Assembly: GCF_029866485.1 (NCBI RefSeq)
Contig: NZ_CP092332.1
Location: 1,116,001 to 1,180,000, forward strand
DNA length: 64,000 bases
Direction of reading: 5' to 3'
Origin: Flavobacterium keumense
GTDB taxonomy: Bacteria > Bacteroidota > Bacteroidia > Flavobacteriales > Flavobacteriaceae
Notes under the pieces: model-generated
The model's database searches: none
What the model was told of the DNA's origin: nothing
What the model saw: only the letters and a program-made list of their open reading frames with translations
Position numbers and translations under genes: made by a program
Part shown: in pieces, positions 32,229-41,068 of the stretch
How positions within the stretch are numbered: the first letter of the stretch is position 1
Layout: every line of letters begins with the position of its first letter

Positions 32229-34913
32229 ATGAGTACACACGAAAAGAAATATTTACAATTATCCGGTCTAGAGCCATTAATTATTACCCCAGAAACTAAT
32301 TTTGTGAATGTGGGGGAACGAACTAATGTTACCGGTTCCAGAAAATTCCTTCGATTAATCAAAGAAGAGCAATACGAAGAAGCTTTGGATATTGCCAGAA
32401 ATCAAGTAGAAGGTGGCGCACAAATCATCGATGTCAATATGGATGAGGGAATGTTGGATGGGGCCTATGCTATGACCAAATTCCTAAATTTAATAGCTGC
32501 TGAACCCGATATTGCTAGAGTTCCGGTAATGATTGATAGCTCGAAATGGGAAATCATCGAAGCAGGATTGAAGGTTATTCAAGGAAAAGGGGTAGTGAAT
32601 TCTATTTCGCTAAAAGAAGGAGAAGAAAAGTTCATTGAGTACGCTAAAAAAATCAAACGTTACGGAGCCGCAGTTATTGTAATGGCATTTGACGAAAACG
32701 GTCAGGCGGATACTTACGAGCGTCGAATTGAGATTTGTAAAAGAAGTTACGATGTATTAGTAGATAAAGTAGGTTTTCCTGCTCAAGATATTATTTTCGA
32801 CCCGAATATTTTCCCAGTTGCCACCGGAATGGAAGAGCATAAATTAAATGCTTTGGATTTTTTCCGTGCGACCAAATGGATTAGAGAGAACTTGCCGTAT
32901 GCCCATGTTTCGGGAGGAGTAAGTAATGTGTCTTTTTCGTTTAGAGGGAATGATAAAGTGCGTGAAGCCATGCACTCAGCATTTTTATACCACGCCATTA
33001 AAAACGGAATGACAATGGGTATCGTGAATCCTGAGATGTTAGAGATTTACGACGAAATTGATTCTGTTTTATTAGAGTATGTGGAAGACGTTTTATTAAA
33101 CAGAAGAGAAGATGCTACCGAGCGTTTATTGGATTTGGCAGAAAGTTTCAAAGGCGATTTCAAAGCCAATGAAAAAGCGATTGCAGAGTGGAGAAACGGT
33201 TCGATTCAGGAGCGATTAACACATTCGTTAGTCAAAGGAATTGACGAATTTATAGAAATTGATGTTGAAGAAGCAAGACAAGCGGCTTCGAAACCCATTG
33301 AAGTCATCGAAATCAATTTGATGGCAGGAATGAATGTTGTAGGCGATTTATTCGGAAGCGGAAAAATGTTCTTGCCGCAGGTAGTAAAATCGGCACGTGT
33401 AATGAAAAAAGCAGTGGCCTATTTATTGCCTTTTATCGAAGCTGAAAAAGACGGAGCTTCTCAAAGTGCCGGTAAAATCTTGATGGCTACTGTAAAAGGA
33501 GACGTTCACGATATTGGAAAAAACATTGTTTCAGTTGTTTTAGCATGTAACAATTATGAGATAGTCGATTTAGGAGTGATGGTAGCGCCTGAGAAAATTA
33601 TTGCAGCAGCTATTGAGCATAATGTAGACATTATTGGATTGAGTGGTTTAATTACGCCTTCGTTAGATGAAATGGTGTATTTGGCTAAAGAATTGGACAA
33701 AATCAATGTTCAAATTCCAATTATGATTGGAGGAGCAACGACTTCTCGTGCGCATACGGCAGTGAAAATTGCACCACAATACAAAGCGACGGTAGTACAC
33801 GTAAACGATGCTTCTAGAGCGGTTACTGTTGCCGGAAATTTATTGAATTCGGATACGAAAGAGAAATACACTCAAGACCTTCGTGCCGAATACGACGCCC
33901 TTCGTGAAGGCTATTTGAATCGAAGTAGAGATAAAAATTTCTTAACAATTGAACAGGCAAGAGCCAATAAATTACAATTGGATTGGAGTAAATACACACC
34001 AACAAAACCTAATTTCATTGGAACCAAAACCGTGGATGTCGCTATTGCTGATTTAGTCGATTATATTGATTGGACACCGTTTTTCAATTCTTGGGAATTG
34101 TACGGAAAATATCCAGCCATTTTAACTGATGAGGTGGTAGGAGAACAGGCTACGTCTTTATTTGCCGATGCGCAAAAAATGTTGGCACAATTAATTCAAG
34201 AAAATTGGTTGACTGCCAAAGGTGTTTTAGGAATTTTTCCAGCCAATACAGTGAATGATGACGATATAGAAATCAGTCCAGCAACCAGCAACCAACAACC
34301 AACAACCAAGTTTCTAACGTTGCGTCAACAATCTCAAAAAACCGCTGGAGCGCCTAATATAGCGTTGGCTGATTTTATTGCACCAAAAGACAGCGGATTG
34401 CAAGATTATATGGGTTGTTTTTGTGTAACCACCGGTTTTGGAGTAGAAGAAAAAGCCAAGAAATTTGAAAAAGACTTAGACGATTACAATTCGATTTTGG
34501 TGAAAGCCTTAGGCGACCGTTTAGCAGAAGCTTTTGCTGAATATTTGCATGAAAAAGTACGTAAAGAAATTTGGGGCTACGCCTCAGACGAGAATTTATC
34601 GAATCAAGAGTTAATTGCTGAAAATTATAAAGGAATTCGTCCTGCACCAGGATATCCTGCTTGTCCAGACCATTTGGAAAAACCAACGATTTGGAAACTC
34701 TTAAATGTAGAACAAGAAATTGGGGTAACTTTGACTGAAAGTATGGCGATGTGGCCCGCTTCATCGGTCTCAGGCTATTATTTTGCTAACCCAGAAAGTA
34801 AGTATTTTGGTTTAGGTAAAATAAAACAAGACCAAGTAGAAGATTATTCGAAACGAAGAAATACAACCATGGAGCAAGCTCAAAAATGGTTGGCTCCTAA
34901 TATTGCAGATTAA
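32229..34913 (+). CDS. metH: Methionine synthase, folate-, cobalamin- and activation-domain module
   Basis: The large half (894 aa) of split MetH. The pterin-binding domain (about 15-300) opens with [17 protein letters not shown]. The cobalamin domain (about 330-570) has the [10 protein letters not shown] motif with His427 as cobalt ligand and [13 protein letters not shown]. The C-terminal SAM-dependent reactivation domain (about 590-890) includes [14 protein letters not shown]. It transfers methyl from methyl-tetrahydrofolate to homocysteine. Residues 685-694 ([10 protein letters not shown]) are translated from a CAACCAACAACC repeat and interrupt the linker between NDDDIEI and FLTLRQQ; the same peptide occurs in AroA. 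metF follows. Confidence 0.94.
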   Translation: MSTHEKKYLQLSGLEPLIITPETNFVNVGERTNVTGSRKFLRLIKEEQYEEALDIARNQVEGGAQIIDVNMDEGMLDGAYAMTKFLNLIAAEPDIARVPVMIDSSKWEIIEAGLKVIQGKGVVNSISLKEGEEKFIEYAKKIKRYGAAVIVMAFDENGQADTYERRIEICKRSYDVLVDKVGFPAQDIIFDPNIFPVATGMEEHKLNALDFFRATKWIRENLPYAHVSGGVSNVSFSFRGNDKVREAMHSAFLYHAIKNGMTMGIVNPEMLEIYDEIDSVLLEYVEDVLLNRREDATERLLDLAESFKGDFKANEKAIAEWRNGSIQERLTHSLVKGIDEFIEIDVEEARQAASKPIEVIEINLMAGMNVVGDLFGSGKMFLPQVVKSARVMKKAVAYLLPFIEAEKDGASQSAGKILMATVKGDVHDIGKNIVSVVLACNNYEIVDLGVMVAPEKIIAAAIEHNVDIIGLSGLITPSLDEMVYLAKELDKINVQIPIMIGGATTSRAHTAVKIAPQYKATVVHVNDASRAVTVAGNLLNSDTKEKYTQDLRAEYDALREGYLNRSRDKNFLTIEQARANKLQLDWSKYTPTKPNFIGTKTVDVAIADLVDYIDWTPFFNSWELYGKYPAILTDEVVGEQATSLFADAQKMLAQLIQENWLTAKGVLGIFPANTVNDDDIEISPATSNQQPTTKFLTLRQQSQKTAGAPNIALADFIAPKDSGLQDYMGCFCVTTGFGVEEKAKKFEKDLDDYNSILVKALGDRLAEAFAEYLHEKVRKEIWGYASDENLSNQELIAENYKGIRPAPGYPACPDHLEKPTIWKLLNVEQEIGVTLTESMAMWPASSVSGYYFANPESKYFGLGKIKQDQVEDYSKRRNTTMEQAQKWLAPNIAD
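34281..34310. repeat. CAACCAACAACC repeat inside metH coding sequence
   Basis: GCAACCAGCAACCAACAACC continuing as AACAACCAAG is read in frame as [10 protein letters not shown]. It is the same repeat type and the same reading frame as at 44378-44413 in aroA. Confidence 0.8.
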
Positions 34914-34993
34914 AAATAGTTGTTAGTTTTTGGTTGCTAGTTGATAGTATTTGAATTCAACCGACAACCGACAACTGACAACCAACAACCGAT
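34914..34993. repeat. Interspersed CAACC-type repeat upstream of metF
   Basis: An inverted pair: AGTTGTTAGTTTTTGGTTGC on the left and CCGACAACTGACAACCAACA on the right, filling the metH-metF gap and ending three bases before the metF ATG. Same family as 26091-26165. Confidence 0.72.
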
Positions 34994-34996
34994 ACT

Positions 34997-35953
34997 ATGA
35001 AAGTAACAGACCATATAGCAGCAGCCAAAGGAGAAACTTTATTCTCTTTTGAAATTGTGCCACCTACTAAAGGGACAAGTATTCAGGAATTATATGATAA
35101 TATAGATCCGTTAATGGAATTCAAACCGCCATTTATAGATGTAACGACTTCGCGTGAGGAGTATATTTATGTGAATAAAGGCAATGGTTTATTGGAAAAA
35201 AAATTAACCAGAATGCGTCCGGGAACTTTGGGAATTTGTGCTTCTATTAAGCATAAGTACAATGTAGACACGGTACCTCACGTACTGTGTGGTGGTTTTA
35301 CAAAAGAAGAAACCGAATATCTTTTAGTGGATTGTCATTATCTTGGAATTGATAACGTAATGGCGTTGCGTGGCGATGCGATGAAAGACGAACAATCGTT
35401 TATCCCAAAAGAAGGAGGAAACCATTATGCAGCTGATTTGGTAAGTCAAATTCACCAATTGAATCAAGGGAATTATTTACACGGTTTGAAAGATATCGAG
35501 CATAAATCGGATTTTTGTATTGGAGTAGCGGGCTATCCTGAAAAGCATTTGGAGTCGCCATCGTTAACCTCTGATTTGAAACGATTGAAAGAAAAAGTAG
35601 ATGCGGGTGCTGATTATGTGGTAACTCAAATGTTTTTTGACAATTCAAAATTTTTTGAATTTGTTGCCAAAGCGCGTGAAATTGGAATCAATGTTCCGAT
35701 TATTCCAGGTATTAAACCGATTGCAGTACAAAGACATTTGCAAATCTTGCCTCAAATTTTTAGAATAGATTTGCCAGAAGATTTAATTAATGCAGTGGAA
35801 AAATGTAAAACGCCAGCTGATATCCGACAAGTAGGAGTGGAGTGGGCGATTCAACAGTCGTTAGAATTAAAAGCTGCTGGAGTGCCGTTTTTACATTATT
35901 ATTCTATGGGTAAATCAGAAAACATCCGTCAAATAGCAAGTAAAGTTTTTTAA
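34997..35953 (+). CDS. metF: 5,10-methylenetetrahydrofolate reductase
   Basis: FAD-dependent TIM-barrel enzyme (318 aa) that makes 5-methyltetrahydrofolate, the methyl donor for MetH encoded just upstream. FSFEIVPPTKGTSIQELY near 15, the segment HVLCGGFTKEETEYLL near 95 and VTQMFFDNSKFFEFV near 210 are family signatures. Length is normal. It follows metH after a repeat-filled gap of 83 bases and ends at a terminator, so metH-metH-metF probably form one unit. Confidence 0.95.
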   Translation: MKVTDHIAAAKGETLFSFEIVPPTKGTSIQELYDNIDPLMEFKPPFIDVTTSREEYIYVNKGNGLLEKKLTRMRPGTLGICASIKHKYNVDTVPHVLCGGFTKEETEYLLVDCHYLGIDNVMALRGDAMKDEQSFIPKEGGNHYAADLVSQIHQLNQGNYLHGLKDIEHKSDFCIGVAGYPEKHLESPSLTSDLKRLKEKVDAGADYVVTQMFFDNSKFFEFVAKAREIGINVPIIPGIKPIAVQRHLQILPQIFRIDLPEDLINAVEKCKTPADIRQVGVEWAIQQSLELKAAGVPFLHYYSMGKSENIRQIASKVF

Positions 35954-35974
35954 AAAGAAAAATAATTTAAGAAT

Positions 35975-36011
35975 AAAAAACCTCACATTTTAAAAATAGT
36001 GAGGTTTTTTT
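35975..36011. terminator. Bidirectional terminator between metF and the HTH gene
   Basis: AAAAAACCTCAC pairs with GTGAGGTTTTTT across an AT-rich loop that extends the stem; convergent genes on both sides. Confidence 0.85.
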
Positions 36012-36014
36012 ATT

Positions 36015-36269
36015 TCAGGATTTTTTTGGAATATCTATTCCCTTGAAAAACTCTTCTAAACTAATATCTAATAAACGACATATTTTTATAAGAGTTTTAA
36101 GTTCAAAATTTACACCTGTTTCTAATCTCCAATATGCAGATCGACTCATTCCTAACTCAAAAGCTATATGTTCGTAATTTGAATACCCTTTGGATTTTCT
36201 TAGTTCTTTTAATCGTATTGCTATCGCTTGTAATTCAGGTAATTTGAGATTGTCTAAAGATTTTTCCAT
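36015..36269 (-). CDS. Helix-turn-helix (XRE-type) transcriptional regulator
   Basis: An 84-residue protein with a single XRE-like helix-turn-helix over about 18-75: ELRKSKGYSNYEHIAFELGM is the recognition fold and LDISLEEFFKGI the closing helix. No ligand domain is present. It is divergent from a small secreted-protein gene. Its target is unknown; regulation of itself or of the divergent gene is possible. Confidence 0.82.
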   Translation of the reverse strand: MEKSLDNLKLPELQAIAIRLKELRKSKGYSNYEHIAFELGMSRSAYWRLETGVNFELKTLIKICRLLDISLEEFFKGIDIPKKS

Positions 36270-36342
36270 ACTTCAAATCTCAAAATTTTATCTATTTTTA
36301 GGTACTCCATAATAAAGTACACTATATATTAGAATTTTTATT

Positions 36343-36350
36343 TATATTTG
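36343..36350 (+). promoter_or_regulatory. -7 box of the small secreted-protein gene
   Basis: TATATTTG, 25 bases before ATG 36375. It overlaps an upstream in-frame ATG (36348), which argues against that longer start. Confidence 0.55.
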
Positions 36351-36374
36351 AATTATAAAATAAATCTTATAGAA

Positions 36375-36833
36375 ATGAAAAAATTAGTATTAAAGTCGTT
36401 ATTGGCAATTTTGTGTACTGTAATTATGAGTGCTCAGAAGAAAACCATGGATGTTTCTTCGATTAAAATCGGTCAGATTTCAGGGAAATATAGTAAAGTG
36501 GTTGATTTAGAAAAGAATGATACACTTTCATATGTGTATTTAGGTTTTCAAAATTTTAAATATAGAACTATTTCAGATACCAGATCTGTATTTTTTGCAA
36601 AACAAGAAGATTTGAAATCTTTTGTTGATGATTTAAAAGTTGCATTGCCAGAAATAGGCTCGAAACAAAATATTGATTGGAAAAGACAATTATATGGTAT
36701 TTCGGTATTTGATTTTTCAAACAACTTATACCTTTTTGAAAGACCATCTAAAGGTGATGGACATACTATTATTAGTAAAAAAGAATTAGAAAAATTAATA
36801 TCATGGTTGGAGACTATTCAGATAGGTAAGTGA
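36375..36833 (+). CDS. Hypothetical exported protein
   Basis: A 152-residue protein with a signal peptide (MKKLVLKSLLAILCTVIMSAQ). The mature part has no domain I recognise; it has alternating strands and several aromatic residues (LGFQNFKYRTI, YGISVFDFSNNLYLFERP) and ends in a short helix LEKLISWLETI. It has its own promoter box and terminator, so it is expressed alone. The start at 36375 was chosen for the signal peptide and promoter spacing. Confidence 0.72.
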   Translation: MKKLVLKSLLAILCTVIMSAQKKTMDVSSIKIGQISGKYSKVVDLEKNDTLSYVYLGFQNFKYRTISDTRSVFFAKQEDLKSFVDDLKVALPEIGSKQNIDWKRQLYGISVFDFSNNLYLFERPSKGDGHTIISKKELEKLISWLETIQIGK

Positions 36834-36870
36834 TAAATTGAAACACATAAAATATTTATATATTTACAGA

Positions 36871-36906
36871 AAAGCTTCCAGCCTTTAAAAGCTGGAAGCT
36901 TTTTTA
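36871..36906. terminator. Bidirectional terminator between the secreted-protein gene and gldA
   Basis: AAAGCTTCCAGC pairs with GCTGGAAGCTTT around an 8-base loop, followed by T6; it overlaps the last bases of gldA. Confidence 0.88.
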
Positions 36907-37800
36907 TTTAGTAACCTCTCTGAATACCGTTTCTAGATTCTTATTTTTCTGGTTGAGCTGTAAAGTTTTCAATCCATTGGCGGTAGCAAAATCAAACACT
37001 ACAGGACGCATGTCTTTGTCGGTAGTAAAAGTCAATTCCCAAATAATACCATTGGTAGTGGTGTACGAATGAATAGTGTCGATAGTAGTTATTTGGGTTT
37101 CGCTCACTTTTTGGTCAAATTCCACTTCGATAATTTGAGTGGTAGACTCGCTGATGAGTTTTTCTAATTTTTTATCGGCTACAATTTTCCCTTTGTTAAT
37201 AATAATAATGCGGTCGCAAATGGCCTCCACTTCTTGCATAATATGCGTAGAAAGGAAAACGGTTTTGTCTTTGCCGGCATTTTTAATCACATTTCGAATC
37301 TCCACTAATTGATTAGGATCCAAGCCTGTGGTAGGTTCGTCCAAAATCAAGACGTCAGGGTTGTGCAATAAAGCATTGGCTAAACCCACACGCTGGCGGT
37401 ATCCTTTCGATAATTGGCCTATTTTTTTGTGGCTTTCAGTGCTTAGTCCCGTCAATTGAATTACTTCTTCAATTCGAGATGTAGCTACTTTATAAACATC
37501 GGCATTGAACGCTAAATATTCCCGAACGTACAAATCCAAATACAACGGATTGTGTTCGGGCAAATAGCCAATAGAAAGTTGGACGTCTTTGGGTTGGGAA
37601 CTCACATCAAAACCATTGACTTTGGCACTGCCTTCATCGGCAGTCAAATAGGTGGTTAGAATTTTCATCAAAGTAGATTTTCCTGCTCCGTTTGGCCCTA
37701 AAAAGCCCACAATTTCTCCTTTGTTGATAGAAAATGAAATGGCGTCTAATGCTTTTTGGGTTCCGTAACTTTTAGATATATTCTGAATTGCTATTGACAT
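36904..37800 (-). CDS. gldA: Gliding motility-associated ABC transporter ATP-binding protein GldA
   Basis: ATPase subunit (298 aa) of the GldAFG ABC transporter linked to gliding in Flavobacterium. Walker A is GPNGAGKST near 36, the ABC signature is LSKGYRQRVGLANAL near 135, and Walker B is DVLILDEPTTGLD. The C-terminal part (about 215-298) is the usual extra domain. The near-complete resemblance to GldA as I remember it, for example HNPLYLDLYVREYLAFNADV, supports the name over a generic ABC ATPase. ATG 37800 was chosen since an upstream in-frame ATG (37854) lies before the promoter box TACTTTTG (37824-37817). gldF and gldG are not in the window. Confidence 0.88.
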   Translation of the reverse strand: MSIAIQNISKSYGTQKALDAISFSINKGEIVGFLGPNGAGKSTLMKILTTYLTADEGSAKVNGFDVSSQPKDVQLSIGYLPEHNPLYLDLYVREYLAFNADVYKVATSRIEEVIQLTGLSTESHKKIGQLSKGYRQRVGLANALLHNPDVLILDEPTTGLDPNQLVEIRNVIKNAGKDKTVFLSTHIMQEVEAICDRIIIINKGKIVADKKLEKLISESTTQIIEVEFDQKVSETQITTIDTIHSYTTTNGIIWELTFTTDKDMRPVVFDFATANGLKTLQLNQKNKNLETVFREVTK

Positions 37801-37816
37801 CGCTTTGTATTTGGTA

Positions 37817-37824
37817 CAAAAGTA
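37817..37824 (-). promoter_or_regulatory. -7 box of gldA
   Basis: TACTTTTG on the minus strand, 16 bases before the chosen start codon at 37800. Confidence 0.55.
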
Positions 37825-37992
37825 AACAGAAAAAGCATTTGTTTGTTGTTTCAACCAATTTGAATTTTTGCACTATTTTCAAATTCTTAAAAAACAGGAT
37901 GTAAATAATAGTTTCATTAGTCAATAGTTAGAAAAAAATAGTTTTAACAAAGAATTTCGTTTTTGTTGTATAAAAGCGCTAGTTTTTTTTGG

Positions 37993-38020
37993 TTGAAATG
38001 AAATAAATGCTAATATTTGC
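37993..38020 (+). promoter_or_regulatory. Candidate promoter of the aromatic operon leader
   Basis: TTG (37993-37995) and TAATATTTGC (38011-38020), close to but not exactly TTG-N-TAnnTTTG (spacing inside the -7 box is one base long). The leader-peptide ATG is 30 bases downstream. Confidence 0.45.
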
Positions 38021-38049
38021 ACCGTAATTAAATACAAAACAAGCAGGTC

Positions 38050-38106
38050 ATGTGTAATAACCGTTTTTATTTTAGCAATACTTATTACTTCTTTTTTAGG
38101 AAGTAA
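38050..38106 (+). CDS. Phe/Tyr-rich leader peptide of the aromatic operon (18 aa)
   Basis: The 18-codon frame reads MCNNRFYFSNTYYFFFRK: five Phe and three Tyr, with the run YYFFF near the end. Immediately after it, AGGATTGT (38106-38113, starting in the stop codon) can pair with ACAATCCT (38157-38164), overlapping the 5' arm of a terminator that stands just before pheA. This is the textbook layout of a Phe/Tyr attenuator: a ribosome stalled at the Phe/Tyr run would leave AGGATTGT free and prevent termination, and one at the stop codon would cover it. Translation is inferred, but composition and downstream genes agree closely. Confidence 0.85.
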   Translation: MCNNRFYFSNTYYFFFRK

Positions 38107-38158
38107 GGATTGTTATATGGTTATTTGAAAAATAAAAAAGCAAATTAAAACAATATAC

Positions 38159-38187
38159 AATCCTGATGAAAATCAGGATTTTTTTTT
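38159..38187 (+). terminator. Attenuator terminator before pheA
   Basis: AATCCTGAT (38159-38167), GAAA loop, ATCAGGATT (38172-38180), then T7. It ends six bases before the pheA ATG. Its 5' arm overlaps the predicted antiterminator partner 38157-38164. Confidence 0.9.
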
Positions 38188-38193
38188 GAATTT

Positions 38194-39021
38194 ATGGCAA
38201 CAAAAATCGCAATACAAGGAATAAAAGGTTCGTTCCACCATCAAGTGGCTCAGGAGTACTTTGGAAAAGAAGTAGCTGTTGATGAATGCTTGTCATTTGA
38301 AGAATTGGTATCGAGCGTATTGTCGGGTAAATCAGACCAGGCGGTAATGGCTATCGAAAATTCGATTGCGGGGCCTATTATTCCTAATTATGCGTTGATT
38401 GACAAGAATAATTTGCACATTATTGGCGAACATTATTTGGATATTCACCAGAATTTAATGGCTTTAAAAGGTCAGACCATTCAAGATATTGAGGAAGTTC
38501 ATTCGCATCCGATGGCCTTGTTGCAATGTATGGAGTTTTTAAAACAGTATCCTCATATTAAAATTGTTGAAGATAAAGATACAGCCGAAACGGCTCGAAG
38601 AATTCACGAAAAACAATTGAAAGGAATTGCAGCCATTGCGAGTAAAGTCGCTGCTGAAATGTACGACTTGGAAATTTTGGCACCAGAGATTCAGACGATT
38701 AATAATAACATGACGCGTTTTGTGATTATTGATAAAGAGCAATCGGTTTTGGCAACAAACGAAATTAATAGAGCCTCTATTAAATTCGAATTGGATCATA
38801 AACGCGGGAGTTTGGCAGCCGTTTTGAATGTCATGAGTGACTGCAAATTGAATTTGACCAAGATTCAGTCGCTACCCAAAATTGAAACGCCTTGGAAATA
38901 TTCCTTTTTTGTGGATGTGACCTTTGAGAAATACGAAGATTATGCCAAAGCAAAAGCCTTAATCGACATTATGGCCGAATATTTTAAAGTGTTGGGAGAA
39001 TATAAGAATACAAAACCTTGA
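38194..39021 (+). CDS. pheA: Prephenate dehydratase
   Basis: Converts prephenate to phenylpyruvate in phenylalanine synthesis (275 aa). The catalytic domain (about 1-180) opens with IAIQGIKGSFHHQVA and ends in the TRF motif (NNMTRFVII) with the catalytic Thr. An ACT domain (about 195-275) follows, with GSLAAVLNVMSD and LTKIQSLPKI at the place of the Phe-binding site. There is no fused chorismate mutase; that activity is on the DAHP synthase downstream. First structural gene behind the Phe/Tyr attenuator. Confidence 0.94.
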   Translation: MATKIAIQGIKGSFHHQVAQEYFGKEVAVDECLSFEELVSSVLSGKSDQAVMAIENSIAGPIIPNYALIDKNNLHIIGEHYLDIHQNLMALKGQTIQDIEEVHSHPMALLQCMEFLKQYPHIKIVEDKDTAETARRIHEKQLKGIAAIASKVAAEMYDLEILAPEIQTINNNMTRFVIIDKEQSVLATNEINRASIKFELDHKRGSLAAVLNVMSDCKLNLTKIQSLPKIETPWKYSFFVDVTFEKYEDYAKAKALIDIMAEYFKVLGEYKNTKP

Positions 39022-39050
39022 GGTTTAATACAAAAGATAGATAAACAAAG

Positions 39051-40196
39051 ATGATCACAACGGCAAAACGTTTAGACATAGTAGAAGAATATTATTTCTC
39101 TTCTAAATTGAGAGAGGTAAGGCAATTGGCTGCAGAAGGGAAACCAATCATCAATATGGGAATTGGAAGCCCAGATTTGAAGCCTTCGCAAGCCGTTATT
39201 GACGCAGTGGTTTTGGCAATGCAAGAAGAAAATGCTCACCAATACCAAAGTTACCAAGGGGTTCCAGAATTACGTCAAAGTATGGCTGATTTTTATCAGA
39301 CAAACTTTGGAGTGGCAATGAATCCTACTACTGAAATTTTGCCTTTGATGGGATCTAAAGAAGGAATCATGCACATCTCTTTGGCTTTCTTGAATGAAGG
39401 AGACCAAGTGTTGATTCCGAATCCAGGATATCCAACCTATACTTCCGTGACGAATTTAGTAGGAGCGGTTCCGGTGTATTATGATTTGAAGGAAAGTACT
39501 AATTGGGAACCCGATTTTGACGCTTTAGAGCAATTGGATTTATCCAAAGTGAAAATCATGTGGGTGGGTTATCCCCACATGCCAACGGGAGCGAGAGGCA
39601 GTTTGGCTTTGTTTGAAAAATTAGTGGCTTTCGCCAAAAAGCACAGCATTTTGTTAGTCAATGACAATCCGTACAGTTTTGTTTTGAATGACAATCCAAT
39701 GAGTTTATTGCAGGTTGAAGGCGCCAAAGAAGTGGCTTTAGAACTGAATTCGTTGAGTAAAACCTTCAATATGGCAGGATGGCGTGTAGGAATGGTTTTA
39801 GGAAATGCCGCTTGTATTGATGCTGTATTGAAAGTGAAAAGTAATATGGATAGCGGTATGTTTTATGGCATCCAAAAAGGAGCTATTGCCGCGTTAAAAA
39901 GTGATGCTTCTTGGTTCGAATCGATGAACGCGATTTATAGAAAGCGTCGTGTTTTAACCGAACAATTAGCAGAGAAATTAGGTTGTGAAGTGTATAAAGA
40001 AGGAGTAGGTTTGTTTGTTTGGGCAAAATTGCCAGCGGGAATTAGCTCTGCAGAAGCATTCATCGACCAAATTTTATACGAAAAACATATTTTCATTACA
40101 CCAGGAACTATTTTTGGAAGTAACGGAGAAGGATACATTCGATTTGCACTTTGTGTAAAAGAAGAAAAAGTACAAGAAGCAATAGATAGATTTTAA
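39051..40196 (+). CDS. Class I/II aminotransferase, probably aromatic
   Basis: PLP aminotransferase (381 aa) of fold type I. NMGIGSPDLKPSQAVIDAV near 36 and the PLP-lysine region LNSLSKTFNMAGWRVG near 232 are clear. Lying between pheA and tyrA under a Phe/Tyr attenuator, it most likely transaminates phenylpyruvate and 4-hydroxyphenylpyruvate to phenylalanine and tyrosine. The sequence alone would also fit an aspartate or LL-diaminopimelate-type aminotransferase. Confidence 0.88.
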   Translation: MITTAKRLDIVEEYYFSSKLREVRQLAAEGKPIINMGIGSPDLKPSQAVIDAVVLAMQEENAHQYQSYQGVPELRQSMADFYQTNFGVAMNPTTEILPLMGSKEGIMHISLAFLNEGDQVLIPNPGYPTYTSVTNLVGAVPVYYDLKESTNWEPDFDALEQLDLSKVKIMWVGYPHMPTGARGSLALFEKLVAFAKKHSILLVNDNPYSFVLNDNPMSLLQVEGAKEVALELNSLSKTFNMAGWRVGMVLGNAACIDAVLKVKSNMDSGMFYGIQKGAIAALKSDASWFESMNAIYRKRRVLTEQLAEKLGCEVYKEGVGLFVWAKLPAGISSAEAFIDQILYEKHIFITPGTIFGSNGEGYIRFALCVKEEKVQEAIDRF

Positions 40197-40200
40197 TCAA

Positions 40201-41058
40201 ATGAAAGTAGTTGTAATAGGTATAGGTTTAATAGGCGGTTCGATGGTTTTGGACATCAAAGCGCTGCATCCAGATGCGACTATTTTAGGGATTGATGCCA
40301 ATGAAAACCATTTGCAACAAGCTATTGATTTAGGCGTGGTTGAAAAAGCAGGAACTACCGAAGATTTAGCCGATGCTGATTTTGTGATTGTTTCGGTTCC
40401 TGTGGATATTGCTTTGGTGGTATTGCCGCAAGTATTGGACGCTGTTGGAGAAAATACCATTGTTTTTGAAGTCGGTTCCACCAAGTTGCCTATTTGCGAA
40501 GCAGTAGCGAATCATCCTAAGCGACGCAATTATATTGCAACGCATCCTATTGCAGGAACGGAGTTTTCTGGCCCTTCGGCAGCAATAAAAGGATTGTTTC
40601 AAGGGAAAACGAATATTATTTGTGAGGTAGAAAAGACAACCTTCAAATTACAAGAAAAAGCCTTGCAATTGTTTACCGCTATGGGAATGCGAATTCGGTA
40701 TATGGACCCACAATCGCATGACAAGCATATTGCCTATGTATCGCATTTGTCGCACATTAGTTCGTTCATGTTAGGAAAGACAGTAATTGACAAAGAAACC
40801 GAAGAGCAAGATATTTTTGATATGGCGGGCAGTGGATTTGAAAGTACGGTGCGTTTAGCAAAAAGTTCCCCAGCGATGTGGACACCCATTTTCAAACAGA
40901 ATAAAAAACAAGTGGTGAATACTTTGGAAGAATACATTTCTAATTTGTCAAAGTTCAAAACGCTGTTAGAAAACGATGATTTTGATGCGATTTACCACGA
41001 AATGCAAAGTGTGAATAAAATAAAAGAAATATTAAACGGAATAAACATTAAAAAGTAA
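40201..41058 (+). CDS. tyrA: Prephenate dehydrogenase
   Basis: NAD(P)-dependent oxidative decarboxylase (285 aa) giving 4-hydroxyphenylpyruvate for tyrosine. The Rossmann motif VVVIGIGLIGGSMVLDI is at the N-terminus, GSTKLPICEAV lies near 97, and ATHPIAGTEFSGPSAA near 118 contains the catalytic His region. The C-terminal helical domain follows (HVSHLSHISSF-like, near 180). It starts four bases after the aminotransferase stop, showing tight operon packing. Confidence 0.94.
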   Translation: MKVVVIGIGLIGGSMVLDIKALHPDATILGIDANENHLQQAIDLGVVEKAGTTEDLADADFVIVSVPVDIALVVLPQVLDAVGENTIVFEVGSTKLPICEAVANHPKRRNYIATHPIAGTEFSGPSAAIKGLFQGKTNIICEVEKTTFKLQEKALQLFTAMGMRIRYMDPQSHDKHIAYVSHLSHISSFMLGKTVIDKETEEQDIFDMAGSGFESTVRLAKSSPAMWTPIFKQNKKQVVNTLEEYISNLSKFKTLLENDDFDAIYHEMQSVNKIKEILNGINIKK

Positions 41059-41068
41059 TTTTAGAAAA

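Noticed and set aside
37801..37854. Longer GldA start
   Set aside because: It lies upstream of the -7 box at 37824-37817, so it would not be on the transcript.
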